NCBI GenBank assembly: GCA_038329845.1
Contig: JBBQNJ010000072.1
Location: forward strand, 1 to 25,683
Source: JBBQNJ01 sp038329845
GTDB taxonomy: Bacteria; Planctomycetota; Phycisphaerae; Tepidisphaerales; Tepidisphaeraceae
Length of the DNA: 25,683 nucleotides
Direction: 5' to 3'
Below are positions 1 to 8,251 of this stretch, piece by piece. Below the pieces are notes generated by a model. That model did no database searches and was not told the DNA's origin. It saw only the letters and a program-made list of their open reading frames with translations. The translations under genes were made by a program, and so were the position numbers. The stretch's first letter is position 1; the number at the start of each line of letters is the position of its first letter.

Positions 1-132
1 GCCAATCGCGCGGGTTCGCACCCCCCCCCGGTGCCGGGATCCCCACCCAACCCCCCCCCCCCACCCCGCCGGGGGGGCCCCTAAAAAAACCACCCCCCCC
101 CCGGGGGGGGGTTGTGGGGTTGGGGGGGGGGG
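1..132. repeat. Low-complexity homopolymer run at the window edge
   Basis: This stretch is almost entirely homopolymer runs: C at 21-29, 51-62 and 93-102, G at 71-77, 103-111 and 122-132, and A at 83-89. Ordinary coding-like sequence begins at about 133. Such a run at the extreme end looks like an assembly or sequencing artefact at a contig edge rather than biology. It sits under the last ~20 codons and the stop of the leftmost gene, so that gene's C-terminus cannot be trusted. Confidence 0.75.
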
Positions 133-2018
133 CATGCCGGATCGGGCAGGGCCATTTGGTCGATGTAGCAATCCTCGAAATCGGGATCCAGGTTCAGTTC
201 GATGATGTCGATGCTTCGCGAGATGCGGGCGATTTCCCGCAGCGCGGTCGAATCGAGAAGCGACAGGTAAGCCCCGGCCAGGCTGGTGTTGCCGACGGTT
301 TGGATTTGTTGAGCGGTGAATCCGGGCAGCAGGCCGCAGGCGATGGCGTGGGGGGCGCTCATGTGGGTGCCGAAGCCGCCGGCGAGGTAGATGCGCTGGA
401 TGTCGGACGGTTGCAGGCCCGCCCGGCGGAGCAGGATCAGCACGCCCGCGGCGATGGCGGCCTTGGCCGGCAGCAGGTGGGCGACATCCACCTCGGTGAC
501 GACCAGCGGACGATTTCCCTGGCCACGGGCGATGAGGAATCCGCTCTCCTTGCCGTTACGCCAGGCGACGAAGCGATCGCCGTTGACGCCGGCGGCGTCG
601 CGGTTGAATCGTCCGGCGGCGCTGAGCAGCCCGCTGCGCCGGCCCTCGCCGAGAAAGTCGATGTAGGCGCTGCCGCACAGTCCGGCGGGGCGCAGATCAT
701 CGGATTGGGCATCGGTGCGGATGATGTCGGATTGAACCGCCCAGGTGATCGGGTCGATTCGCAGATGCCCGATCGCGCCGTGTCCGGCGCGGATGCCGCA
801 GCTCAGGCCGGCGCCCTCGAAAGCGGGTCCGGCGGCGGTGGCGCAGCCGAGCAGCCGGTCGCCGTGGCGAAGGATGATTTCGCCGTTGGTTCCCACATCC
901 ACCAGAAGGCTGGGTCCGGCATCGTAGGCCAATCCGGAGGCCAAGGTGCCGCCGGTGAGGTCGGCACCGATATAGGCCGCGGCGCTGGGCAGCAGATGCA
1001 TGCCGATGCCCGCGGGGACCGGCGGGCCGATGATCGCGTGGGCATCGAGCAGGCGATGGTCGAGGAACGGCGCGGTGAACGGGGCGACACCCAGCGGCGA
1101 GGGATCGACTCCGGCCAGCAGGTGCAACATGGTGGTGTTGGCCGCGACGACGATCGTGGCGAGGCTGTGGGCATCGGCACCGGCGGATGTCAGAACCTCC
1201 GTCAGCAAGGGCGCGATGGTGCGGCGGGCAACGGCGTCCTGAAGACGGGTGCGCATGGCCGGATCGTTGGCGCACAGCGTGATCCGCGTGACCACGTCAT
1301 CGCCGAGGAGCATTTGCTGATTGAAGTCGGCGGCCTTGGCGAGCACCTTGCCGGTGGCGAGTTCGACGAGCAGAACCGCGACGGTGGTGGTCCCGATGTC
1401 GATCGCCGCACCGAGGCGCTGCGTCGGGGCGGTGGTTGAAAGGCGGGTGATGGCCCAATGGTCCACGCGATGTTCGAGGGTCGCCTGGCGATCGCGCGGA
1501 TCGGACTCGGGTGAGTTTTCCCAATAGTCGGGCGGATCGTGGAAATCGACCCGGGTCGGCAGCGGGTGCGGGGCGTGTTCGTTGATCGACGCCGGCAGGG
1601 AGGATTCATCGCGGGCCTCGGCGGCGCTGAGGCGCACGCACTGGACCAGCGGATCATCAGCGCGGGGCACGTTGCTGCGGAAGTCGGCCACGACGTGCGG
1701 CTCGTAGGCGAGCATCGAGCGGTGGGGGATGCGGATGGCGGCGGCGTGTTCACCGTCCATTCGATGCTCGCAGGCGCGGATCGAGCGGGGAATGCCGGCG
1801 ATCGGCTCGATAGGCCCGCCGCCATGGATCGAGACGACTTGCCCGCCGGAGAGCTCGACCACGCACCCATCGCACAACATCCGCTGCCCGCAGCGCGTGT
1901 TCAACGGCAGCCCGTGGCGGCGCAGCACATCGCTCAGCGGTGCTGAGCGTTCGGCGCGGTCCGGCTCGATCGCCTGCTGGCCGTGGTCGGTGTGGACATC
2001 AAGGGTGGGTCGGGACAT
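81..2018 (-). CDS. Reductive activator of corrinoid proteins (RACE; 2Fe-2S + DUF4445 ASKHA ATPase)
   Basis: This cytoplasmic enzyme uses ATP to return a corrinoid cofactor that has been accidentally oxidised to Co(II) to the active Co(I) state. The N-terminus has a plant-ferredoxin-type 2Fe-2S signature, C43-x5-C49-x2-C52 with the fourth Cys at 83. From about residue 200 a DUF4445/ASKHA-fold region follows, with phosphate loops DIGTTT (207-212) and DVGTNGE (374-380), AGPAFEGA (396-403) and a late LAGGFGTHM motif. The 645-aa length fits the family. The start codon lies inside the 3' end of the DUF1638 gene (20-nt overlap) with no clear Shine-Dalgarno, which points to translational coupling. 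The last ~20 residues (Pro/Gly-rich, after ...DQMALPD) are read from the homopolymer edge and are probably artefactual; the real stop is likely near 140. The family assignment is firm; the exact partner, presumably the corrinoid protein at 2980, is inferred. Confidence 0.9.
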   Translation of the reverse strand: MSRPTLDVHTDHGQQAIEPDRAERSAPLSDVLRRHGLPLNTRCGQRMLCDGCVVELSGGQVVSIHGGGPIEPIAGIPRSIRACEHRMDGEHAAAIRIPHRSMLAYEPHVVADFRSNVPRADDPLVQCVRLSAAEARDESSLPASINEHAPHPLPTRVDFHDPPDYWENSPESDPRDRQATLEHRVDHWAITRLSTTAPTQRLGAAIDIGTTTVAVLLVELATGKVLAKAADFNQQMLLGDDVVTRITLCANDPAMRTRLQDAVARRTIAPLLTEVLTSAGADAHSLATIVVAANTTMLHLLAGVDPSPLGVAPFTAPFLDHRLLDAHAIIGPPVPAGIGMHLLPSAAAYIGADLTGGTLASGLAYDAGPSLLVDVGTNGEIILRHGDRLLGCATAAGPAFEGAGLSCGIRAGHGAIGHLRIDPITWAVQSDIIRTDAQSDDLRPAGLCGSAYIDFLGEGRRSGLLSAAGRFNRDAAGVNGDRFVAWRNGKESGFLIARGQGNRPLVVTEVDVAHLLPAKAAIAAGVLILLRRAGLQPSDIQRIYLAGGFGTHMSAPHAIACGLLPGFTAQQIQTVGNTSLAGAYLSLLDSTALREIARISRSIDIIELNLDPDFEDCYIDQMALPDPACPPPQPHNPPPGGGWFF

Positions 2019-2850
2019 GGTCGATCACAGGTAGCGATTTTCTCTTGGCGTTGGGGTTCTCGAGTTCCGACCGCTCGGCCGTCTCGATGATCCGCTCATC
2101 GGCGGTCATGCGCAGGGTCTTGCCCGGCGGGATCACCAAGAACCGCTCGGCGTCCCAGTGGCCTTCCAGCAGGTCGCGCAGCAGGCCGATGTCGCCGTGC
2201 TGGCGGTCGTAATCCCATTTCAGCCACCGGGCGCAGTCGCGGGTGTAGTCAAGATCCTTCTCGGTCACACCGACGCCGACATCCACGTAGGTGGCGCGGT
2301 GGTAACTGCTGAACCAGGCCTGCTCGGATTCCATCAGAAAATCGGCGTCTTCCTCGCCGAACTGCTCGGCGTATTTGCGATGGAGTTTCTCATAGCGCTC
2401 CGGGCCTGGCGGGGTGTGACAGCGGTTCCATCCCGGAGAATACCAGTAGGTTCCCGGGAACTGCGCGACGTACTCGGCGTAACGTTTTTTGCATCCCAGC
2501 AGCAGGGTAATGCAGTCGTGGGCGCGGGCGATGACGAGTTGGCAGCGGTCAGCGCGCACGCCCTCGGTGCCGCGGCTGCACAGACCATATCCCAGGACGA
2601 TGGCCCGGACCGCCGGGAGATCGCGCTCGACGCGATCGATGGCGAGTTGCAGGTCGGTTCGTAACTTATGGGGTTCGTTGTGAAGCCCCTGGGGGAGCAA
2701 CTCAAAATGAACGACATGGCCCATCGACTTGGCCAGGTGGGTCAGCTCGCCCTCGAGGACGGCGCAGGTGATCACCGCGATCGAGGCGACGGCGGCGGGG
2801 GCGGCGGCGGCGGGGGCAGGGGGGGCGACGTTAGACGATTCATTCGACAT
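1999..2850 (-). CDS. DUF1638 family protein
   Basis: The protein has 283 aa. The core carries the DUF1638 hallmarks: LGYGLCSRG, then a long motif ending RAHDCITLLLG, followed by FPGTYWYSPGW. DUF1638 is of unknown biochemical function but repeatedly accompanies corrinoid methyltransferase genes, as here. The Met at 2850 was chosen because AAAGGG lies 9-18 nt upstream and the family-like region starts about 20 residues later. The longer reading to 2988 would run across the divergent spacer and overlap the opposing gene. An Ala/Pro-rich linker (residues about 9-21) precedes the domain. The conserved Cys/His residues (GLC; RAHDC) suggest a metal or cofactor site, which is inference. It is the promoter-proximal gene of a two-gene leftward unit with the RACE gene. 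Confidence 0.85.
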   Translation of the reverse strand: MSNESSNVAPPAPAAAAPAAVASIAVITCAVLEGELTHLAKSMGHVVHFELLPQGLHNEPHKLRTDLQLAIDRVERDLPAVRAIVLGYGLCSRGTEGVRADRCQLVIARAHDCITLLLGCKKRYAEYVAQFPGTYWYSPGWNRCHTPPGPERYEKLHRKYAEQFGEEDADFLMESEQAWFSSYHRATYVDVGVGVTEKDLDYTRDCARWLKWDYDRQHGDIGLLRDLLEGHWDAERFLVIPPGKTLRMTADERIIETAERSELENPNAKRKSLPVIDHVPTHP

Positions 2851-2979
2851 CGGCTGGATTTTCCCTTTACATCCGGTCCGGGCACAATAGGATACGTTCG
2901 TCTCGATTTCCAGTTCGCCCGGCGAGTGGACGTTCCGCAAGTCGGCGCGAGCAGGCGGGATATGGAGTGTTGATCTGAC
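2851..2979. promoter_or_regulatory. Divergent promoter region of the corrinoid locus
   Basis: This 129-bp gap separates the leftward DUF1638/RACE pair from the rightward corrinoid/UroD operon, so promoters for both must lie here or inside the flanking genes. A weak sigma70-like pair for the plus strand is TTTACA (2866-2871) and TAGGAT (2888-2893) with a 16-bp spacer. GGAG about 12 nt before the ATG at 2980 is the likely ribosome site. No cobalamin-riboswitch B12 box and no clear operator palindrome was seen. Confidence 0.4.
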
Positions 2980-3609
2980 ATGAGCCAACTCGAAAGCCTT
3001 ACCGAAGCGATCAAAAAAGGGGATCGCAACAGCGCCAAGAAAGCGACGCAGGAGCTGATCAGCGCCGGTGCCAAGGCCCAGGAAATTCTCGATGCCCTGG
3101 TGGGAGGCATGGATGATGTGGGCCGGCGGTTCCAGTGCAACCAGATTTTCGTTCCCGAGATGCTGATCGCGAGCCGGGCGATGAAAGAGAGCATGGCGTT
3201 GCTCGAGCCGCTGTTAGTCGAGGCGGGGATCAAGCCGAAGTTCACGGCGGTGGTGGGGACGGTGCAGGGCGATCTGCACGACATCGGCAAGAACCTGGTG
3301 GCGATGATGTGGAAGGGGGCCAACTTCGGCGTGATCGATCTGGGGACGAACGTGGCGCCGGAAAAGTTCGTCACCGCGGCCCGGGAACACAACGCCTCGG
3401 TGATCGGGCTGAGCGCGCTGCTGACGACGACGATGCCGGCGATGAAGCAGACGGTGCAGAAGGTGCGCGAGGCGGGCCTGAAGGACGTGCGGGTGGTCAT
3501 CGGCGGGGCACCCATCACCCAGCAGTTCGCCGATGAGATCGGCGCTGATGGTTTTGCGCCGGATGCGGCATCGGCCGTGGAATTGGTGCGCAAGCTCGTC
3601 GCCTGCTGA
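2980..3609 (+). CDS. Corrinoid (methyl-carrier) protein, MtbC/MttC type
   Basis: This small cytoplasmic carrier (209 aa) holds a cobamide and shuttles a methyl group between methyltransferases. Residues about 1-85 form the helical cap domain (B12-binding-2, with MLIASRAMKE near 61-70). Residues about 88-205 form the Rossmann B12-binding domain, with the base-off/His-on signature D98-L-H100-D-I-G103 (His100 is the predicted lower cobalt ligand), S145-x-L147 in GLSALL and GG at 175-176. Length matches the stand-alone MtbC/MttC/MtaC class. It is the first gene of the rightward operon and the only corrinoid protein in the window, so it is the natural partner of all the downstream UroD-type genes and of the RACE activator. 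Which substrates feed it cannot be read from the sequence. Confidence 0.93.
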   Translation: MSQLESLTEAIKKGDRNSAKKATQELISAGAKAQEILDALVGGMDDVGRRFQCNQIFVPEMLIASRAMKESMALLEPLLVEAGIKPKFTAVVGTVQGDLHDIGKNLVAMMWKGANFGVIDLGTNVAPEKFVTAAREHNASVIGLSALLTTTMPAMKQTVQKVREAGLKDVRVVIGGAPITQQFADEIGADGFAPDAASAVELVRKLVAC

Positions 3610-3691
3610 GATTTTAATACCGATCCCGATGCCGGTGCCTTCGAACGCGACAGCGCCGGCATCGGCGCATCGGAACCCACCGAGCACCGCG

Positions 3692-4645
3692 ATGACCCCG
3701 CGCCAACGATTCCTCGCCGCGCTGGATCGCCAGCCATTAACCGGCCGGGTTCCCCATTTCGAGCTGGTCTTCTTTTTGACCATGGAGGTGTTCGGGAAGG
3801 TCCATCCCGCCCACCGCTCGTATCGCCAGTGGTTGCAGATGACCGACCGCGAGCGGGAACTCCATCGGCGGGACATGGCATGGATCTATGTGGAAACGGC
3901 CCGGCGCTTCGAACACAGCGCTATCCTCATGCATCCCAATCCCGGCGAGGCCGAGGAGACCCGTCGGCTTATCGACCACATCCGCGATCTCAGCGGCGAT
4001 GAGTTCTGCATCCTGCGCCACGGCGATGCGACATACGGAATCCCCAACGGACAGCGCATGGCCGAGTTCACCTATCGCCTGGTGGATGAGCCGGAAAAAG
4101 TCCATGCCGAAGCCGCCCGGCGGGTGGATGAGGCGCTCGGCCATGCCGAGGAGTATCGCCAGCACGGTGAGCTCGATGGCTTTGCACTATGCAGCGATTA
4201 CTGCTTCAACACCGGACCGTTCCTTAGCCCGGCGATGTTTTCCGAGTTTATCACGCCCTACCTGGCGCGGCTGACGCGCGGGTATCGGGACTTGGGGTTT
4301 CACGTCATCAAGCATACGGATGGAAACATCATGCCGATCCTCGACCAACTGCTGCAGACGAATCCGCACGCGCTACATTCGCTGGACCCGCAGGGCGGCG
4401 TGGACATCGCCGAGGTCAAGCGGCTGGTGGGCGACACCGTCGCGCTATGCGGCAATGTCGCCTGCAACGCCTTGGATACGGGAAGCGATGATGACGTGAT
4501 CGAATCGACGCGATATGCGCTGCGCCACGGAATGCCGGGTGGCGGCTATATATTCTGCACGAGCAATTGTATTTATACTGGAATGCGCTTGTCGCGCTAT
4601 GAGCTAATGCTCGATGTGTGGCGGCGCGAGGGCAATTACGCCTGA
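3692..4645 (+). CDS. UroD-family corrinoid methyltransferase, copy 1 (HTDG type)
   Basis: The 317-aa protein has the uroporphyrinogen decarboxylase/MtaA fold family pattern. It starts with the MTPRQRFLAALD family opening, has LSPAMFSEFITPYL in the middle (about 178-191), then KHTDGN (207-212), a GNV element (ALCGNVACN, 251-259) and a C-terminal CTSNCIYTGM (289-298). In MtaA/MtbA-like enzymes the HxCG motif supplies His and Cys to zinc; here it is H208-T-D210-G, with Asp for Cys. The Met at 3692 was preferred over an upstream in-frame Met at 3533 because the family begins exactly here and the extra N-terminus would overlap the corrinoid gene. True UroD activity is unlikely given the corrinoid context. 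The methyl donor is unknown. Confidence 0.85.
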   Translation: MTPRQRFLAALDRQPLTGRVPHFELVFFLTMEVFGKVHPAHRSYRQWLQMTDRERELHRRDMAWIYVETARRFEHSAILMHPNPGEAEETRRLIDHIRDLSGDEFCILRHGDATYGIPNGQRMAEFTYRLVDEPEKVHAEAARRVDEALGHAEEYRQHGELDGFALCSDYCFNTGPFLSPAMFSEFITPYLARLTRGYRDLGFHVIKHTDGNIMPILDQLLQTNPHALHSLDPQGGVDIAEVKRLVGDTVALCGNVACNALDTGSDDDVIESTRYALRHGMPGGGYIFCTSNCIYTGMRLSRYELMLDVWRREGNYA

Positions 4646-4670
4646 GGCTTCGGCGAAGAAGGAGTTGGTT

Positions 4671-5756
4671 TTGGCTACGAAAATGTCAGGTCGGGAACGA
4701 GTCCAGCGAATGTTCGCGCGGCAAGACCACGATCGCGTGCCGCGGCATGAGTCGTTCTGGAGCGACACCATTACGCGATGGCAAAAGGAAGGATTGGGCG
4801 GCGATGCGCGAACGGTTCTGGACTTGCTGGGATCGGACCTTCACAGCCTCAACTGGATCTGGCCCAGTGCCTTTCCCGGTGAGGATGAGATCATCAGCCG
4901 CGACGCAACGACACGGGTGGTGCGCGACGCCCAGGGCAAACTGGCGCGCTATTGGAACGACCGCATGGGCACGCCCGAGCACCTGGGGTTCGAATGTGAC
5001 AGCCGTGAGGCGTGGGAGACGCGCTTCAAGCCGGCGCTGCTCGCCAGCGGATTGCAGGTGGACCCCGAAGCCACCCGGCGAAACCTCGCCATCGGGCGCA
5101 AGCGCGGCAAGTGGTGCCATCTCACCGCAGTCGAGAGCTTCGAGGAAACCCGCTCGCTCATGGGCGATGAGATCTCCCTCATGGCCATGGCCGATGACCC
5201 GGAGTGGATCCGCGATGTGTCGCATACATTTACCAATGTCATGCTCCGCAACCTCGACGCCTGCATGGCCAGCGGGATTCAGCCCGATGGACTGTGGATT
5301 TATGGCGACATGGCGTTCAAGACCGCCACGATGTGTTCCCCGGCAATGTACAAGGATTTGATCTGGCCCGACCACAAGCGATTGGCCGATTGGGCTCATA
5401 TCCACAATATGCGTTTCATCTATCACACCGACGGCGACGTGAACGGGGTGATGGACCTATACCTTAAAGCCGGGTTCGACTGCCTGCAACCGCTGGAGGC
5501 CAAGGCGGGCATGGACGTTCGCAAATTGTGCCCGAAATATGGCCGGGACATGGCATTTTTCGGCAACGTGGACGTGATGCTAATGGCGACGAACGATCCC
5601 GAGAAGATCGAGGCCGAGATCAAGGCCAAGATCGAAGCGGGCAAATCGACTCGAGGGTACATTTACCATTCGGATCACTCGGTGCCGCCGAGCGTAAGCT
5701 GGGAGAGCTACCAGCATGTGATTCGATGCGTCGATAAATATGGCGACTACACCTGA
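4671..5756 (+). CDS. UroD-family corrinoid methyltransferase, copy 2 (HTDG, DHSVPP type)
   Basis: This UroD-superfamily TIM-barrel protein has about 361 aa. Motifs are SGRERVQRMF with DRVPRHESFW at the start, SPAMYKDLIWP (about 223-233), IYHTDGD (250-256), a GNVDV strand (299-303) and a late HSDHSVPPSVSWE (333-345). The HxCG zinc motif is replaced by H252-T-D254-G. The start was taken as TTG at 4671 because AAGGAG lies 6 nt upstream; the in-frame ATG at 4683 is the alternative and begins exactly at the family motif, but its GGAG is 18 nt away. It follows copy 1 by 25 nt and precedes the two-domain gene by 11 nt, so they are one transcript. It resembles the gene at 9422 in sharing the DHxVPP element, suggesting the two form a subgroup. 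Substrate unknown. Confidence 0.85.
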   Translation: MATKMSGRERVQRMFARQDHDRVPRHESFWSDTITRWQKEGLGGDARTVLDLLGSDLHSLNWIWPSAFPGEDEIISRDATTRVVRDAQGKLARYWNDRMGTPEHLGFECDSREAWETRFKPALLASGLQVDPEATRRNLAIGRKRGKWCHLTAVESFEETRSLMGDEISLMAMADDPEWIRDVSHTFTNVMLRNLDACMASGIQPDGLWIYGDMAFKTATMCSPAMYKDLIWPDHKRLADWAHIHNMRFIYHTDGDVNGVMDLYLKAGFDCLQPLEAKAGMDVRKLCPKYGRDMAFFGNVDVMLMATNDPEKIEAEIKAKIEAGKSTRGYIYHSDHSVPPSVSWESYQHVIRCVDKYGDYT

Positions 5757-5767
5757 TTGGAGAGAGC

Positions 5768-8230
5768 ATGACTCCGATGACAACAGTTTCCGACTCATCG
5801 GCGATGCGCGAGCGGGCGCTGGTGCGTGAACTGGCCCGGCGGGTGCGCGACATCGCCGACGAGCCGGTGATGGCCGAGCGCCGCGAATTATGGCGTCGGC
5901 ATAACTTGCTGGACCCGGTGCGGCCCATGGTGCTGTGTTTTCCCGAGGGCGCTTGGCGGGAACTGATCCCCGATTCGGAGCTTGTCTGCCAGGACGGGCG
6001 GTATCGCTGGATCGAACGGCAGTTGCGCGGGCAGATTTGCTGGCGCGATCACATCAACGACGACAACACCGTCGAGCCGTGGTTCGATGTGAACTGGAAA
6101 CTCGTCGTCGGGGATTACGGATTCGATATTCCCTATCGCCGTGGCGAGGATCGCGGCAGCTACGTCTGGGACGCGCCGATGAAGGACCTGGACGGCGACT
6201 TTGACAAACTGCACTTTCGCCCGCTCAGCGTCGATCGAAAACTCACGGCCGAGACGCTGGCCTTCGCCAGCGAGTTGCTCGGCGATCTGCTTCCGGTGCG
6301 AATCCACGGCTCGTTGTTTTGGACCCTGGGGTTGACTTGGGAGGCGGCCAAACTCGTCGGGCTGGAAAACCTGATGTGGGCCATGTGCGACCAGCCGCAG
6401 GCCCTGCATCGGATCATGAGATTCCTGCGCGACGATGCGATGAACTTCATCACATGGCTGGAGCGCGAGCGTCTGCTCACGCCAAATACCGGGCCTGGCG
6501 ATTATGTCGGTTCCGGCGGGGTAGGGTTGCTGGACGATGGCCTCGATGGGGCAATACCAGCGCGGCTGGAGCAACTCTGGGGGTTCGGTGAATCCCAGGA
6601 AACAGTCGGCATTTCCCCGGTGATGTTCGAGGAATTCGTGCTTCCCTACCAGGTCCCGCTGCTGGAGAAATTCAGGATCACCTCCTACGGCTGCTGCGAA
6701 GGCCTCGAGCATCGCATCGGGGGCATCCTGCGCGATGTGCCGCGGCTGCGCCGGGTGTCGGTGGCACCCAATGCGAATCAGGAGAAGATGGCCGCTGCGC
6801 TCGGGCGCGACTACATTTTCAGCCGCAAGCCGTATCCGGCCCACATATGCGTGGGATTCAACGAGCCGGCGATCCGCGCCGACCTGCGTCACACGCTCAA
6901 GCTTGTCGGAGATCATCCGCTGGAACTGATTCTTAAGGACACCCATACCGTCGAGAACGACCCATCCCGCATCACCCGCTGGGTAAAAATAGCGCGGGAG
7001 GAAGTGGATCGACACATGGCGGGGAAAATGGCCGGTGAAGCAATGACCTCGACGCGGCAAGAGGGATCCCAGCCGGGCGATCGCCTGGCGGGAATGGATT
7101 TCGCGGCCCACAATGCCGAGGTCGGCGCGTTGTGGGCGGCGCTGGATCGGCGTGAATCCCCGGCGCGGGTCCCTATCTTCGTGGGGACCAACAGCCGCTA
7201 CTTCATCTTCAATGAAGCGGTGAATCCGGATCGAATCGACTTCCGATCCTATACCGAAGATCCGGATGCGATGTTCGATGCACAACTTCATTTTCAACGC
7301 TGGGCGAAGTTCAACCTGTTGCAGGATTTCGAGCTGGGGTTGCCCAAAACATGGAAGATTGCCCCGGATTTTCAGAATTACTACGAGGCGGCGTGGTTCG
7401 GATGCGAGGTGGAATATCTAGCCGACCAGGTGCCCGACACGCGCCCGCGCTTCACGGAGAACCCCGAGGCGGTGATGGAGCATGGCATCCCCGACCCGCT
7501 CGGCGGGGTGGGCGCCAAGGCGTTGCGATACGTCGAACACTACCAGCGCCGGGCCGCGCGGGAGGACTTCCTGGGCCGCCCCATCGAGGTTGGCTGCCCG
7601 ATGTGCGGGACCGACGGGGTGATGACCGTCGCCTGCAACCTCTTCGGGCCGGAGTTCGTCTGTTCGGCCATGATCGAGGAGCCGGATCGGCTGGCGAAAT
7701 TGTTCGATTTCATCACCGAAGCGACGATCGCACGGATGCGGGCCTGGCGGAACCTCGCGGGCATCCCCGTGCCCCAGGACAACTTCGGTTGGGCCGACGA
7801 CAGCGTGGCCATGATCTCGACCGAGGCGTATCGCCAACATGTGATGCCGCATCATCGGCGGCTTTGTGCGGCGCTGGCGACCGACTCGCCGCGCGGAATC
7901 CACCTCTGCGGCGATGCCACGCGGTTGTTCCCGACCCTGCGTGATGAGTTGAACGTGTGGAGTTTTGACACTGGTTTTCCCGTGGATTTCGGGAAACTGC
8001 GCCGGGAACTGGGGCCGCGGGCGCGCATTAACGGCGGCCCGCACGTCGAGCTGTTGATGTCGGCCACGCCGGAAACCGTTCGCCGGGAGGTCCGGCGCAT
8101 CCTCACCAGCGGCGTGCTGGAAGGCGGGCTGTTCGTGCTGCGCGAGGGGAACAATCTGGCGCCGCGAACCCCGTTGGAAAACATCGAGGCGATGTACCGC
8201 GCGGGGATCGAGTTCGGACGATTGAACTGA
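5768..8230 (+). CDS. Tandem two-domain UroD-like methyltransferase (fusion)
   Basis: The 820-aa protein carries two consecutive UroD-like domains where the family is normally 320-400 aa. Domain 1 (about 35-415) has SPVMFEEFVLPYQ (283-295), then Y307-G-C309-C310-E and a strand-rich tail ending near KDTHT (390-394). Domain 2 (about 445-820) has the classic pattern, STEAYRQHVMPH (684-695) and H712-L-C714-G-D, plus an unusual Cys cluster GCPMCGTDG (609-617). Residues about 418-445 look like a linker; Met426 could be a relic of a separate start. The two halves diverge strongly, so this is a fusion of different paralogues rather than a recent duplication. GGAG with a 5-nt gap precedes the ATG. Only domain 2 keeps the His-x-Cys-Gly zinc motif, so the halves may have different roles (inference). 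Confidence 0.85.
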   Translation: MTPMTTVSDSSAMRERALVRELARRVRDIADEPVMAERRELWRRHNLLDPVRPMVLCFPEGAWRELIPDSELVCQDGRYRWIERQLRGQICWRDHINDDNTVEPWFDVNWKLVVGDYGFDIPYRRGEDRGSYVWDAPMKDLDGDFDKLHFRPLSVDRKLTAETLAFASELLGDLLPVRIHGSLFWTLGLTWEAAKLVGLENLMWAMCDQPQALHRIMRFLRDDAMNFITWLERERLLTPNTGPGDYVGSGGVGLLDDGLDGAIPARLEQLWGFGESQETVGISPVMFEEFVLPYQVPLLEKFRITSYGCCEGLEHRIGGILRDVPRLRRVSVAPNANQEKMAAALGRDYIFSRKPYPAHICVGFNEPAIRADLRHTLKLVGDHPLELILKDTHTVENDPSRITRWVKIAREEVDRHMAGKMAGEAMTSTRQEGSQPGDRLAGMDFAAHNAEVGALWAALDRRESPARVPIFVGTNSRYFIFNEAVNPDRIDFRSYTEDPDAMFDAQLHFQRWAKFNLLQDFELGLPKTWKIAPDFQNYYEAAWFGCEVEYLADQVPDTRPRFTENPEAVMEHGIPDPLGGVGAKALRYVEHYQRRAAREDFLGRPIEVGCPMCGTDGVMTVACNLFGPEFVCSAMIEEPDRLAKLFDFITEATIARMRAWRNLAGIPVPQDNFGWADDSVAMISTEAYRQHVMPHHRRLCAALATDSPRGIHLCGDATRLFPTLRDELNVWSFDTGFPVDFGKLRRELGPRARINGGPHVELLMSATPETVRREVRRILTSGVLEGGLFVLREGNNLAPRTPLENIEAMYRAGIEFGRLN

Positions 8231-8251
8231 CACTCAGCGGAGATTCGGGAT

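Noticed and set aside
114..1439. 441-aa plus-strand frame opposite the RACE gene
   Set aside because: It is a Gly/Ala/Asp-rich shadow produced by high GC; the minus strand has clear RACE motifs.
2851..2979. Cobalamin riboswitch upstream of the corrinoid gene
   Set aside because: No B12-box consensus (GCCACTG) or supporting helices were recognised in the 129-bp gap.
5888..7297. 469-aa minus-strand frame inside the two-domain UroD gene
   Set aside because: Antisense shadow without recognisable motifs; the plus frame is well supported.
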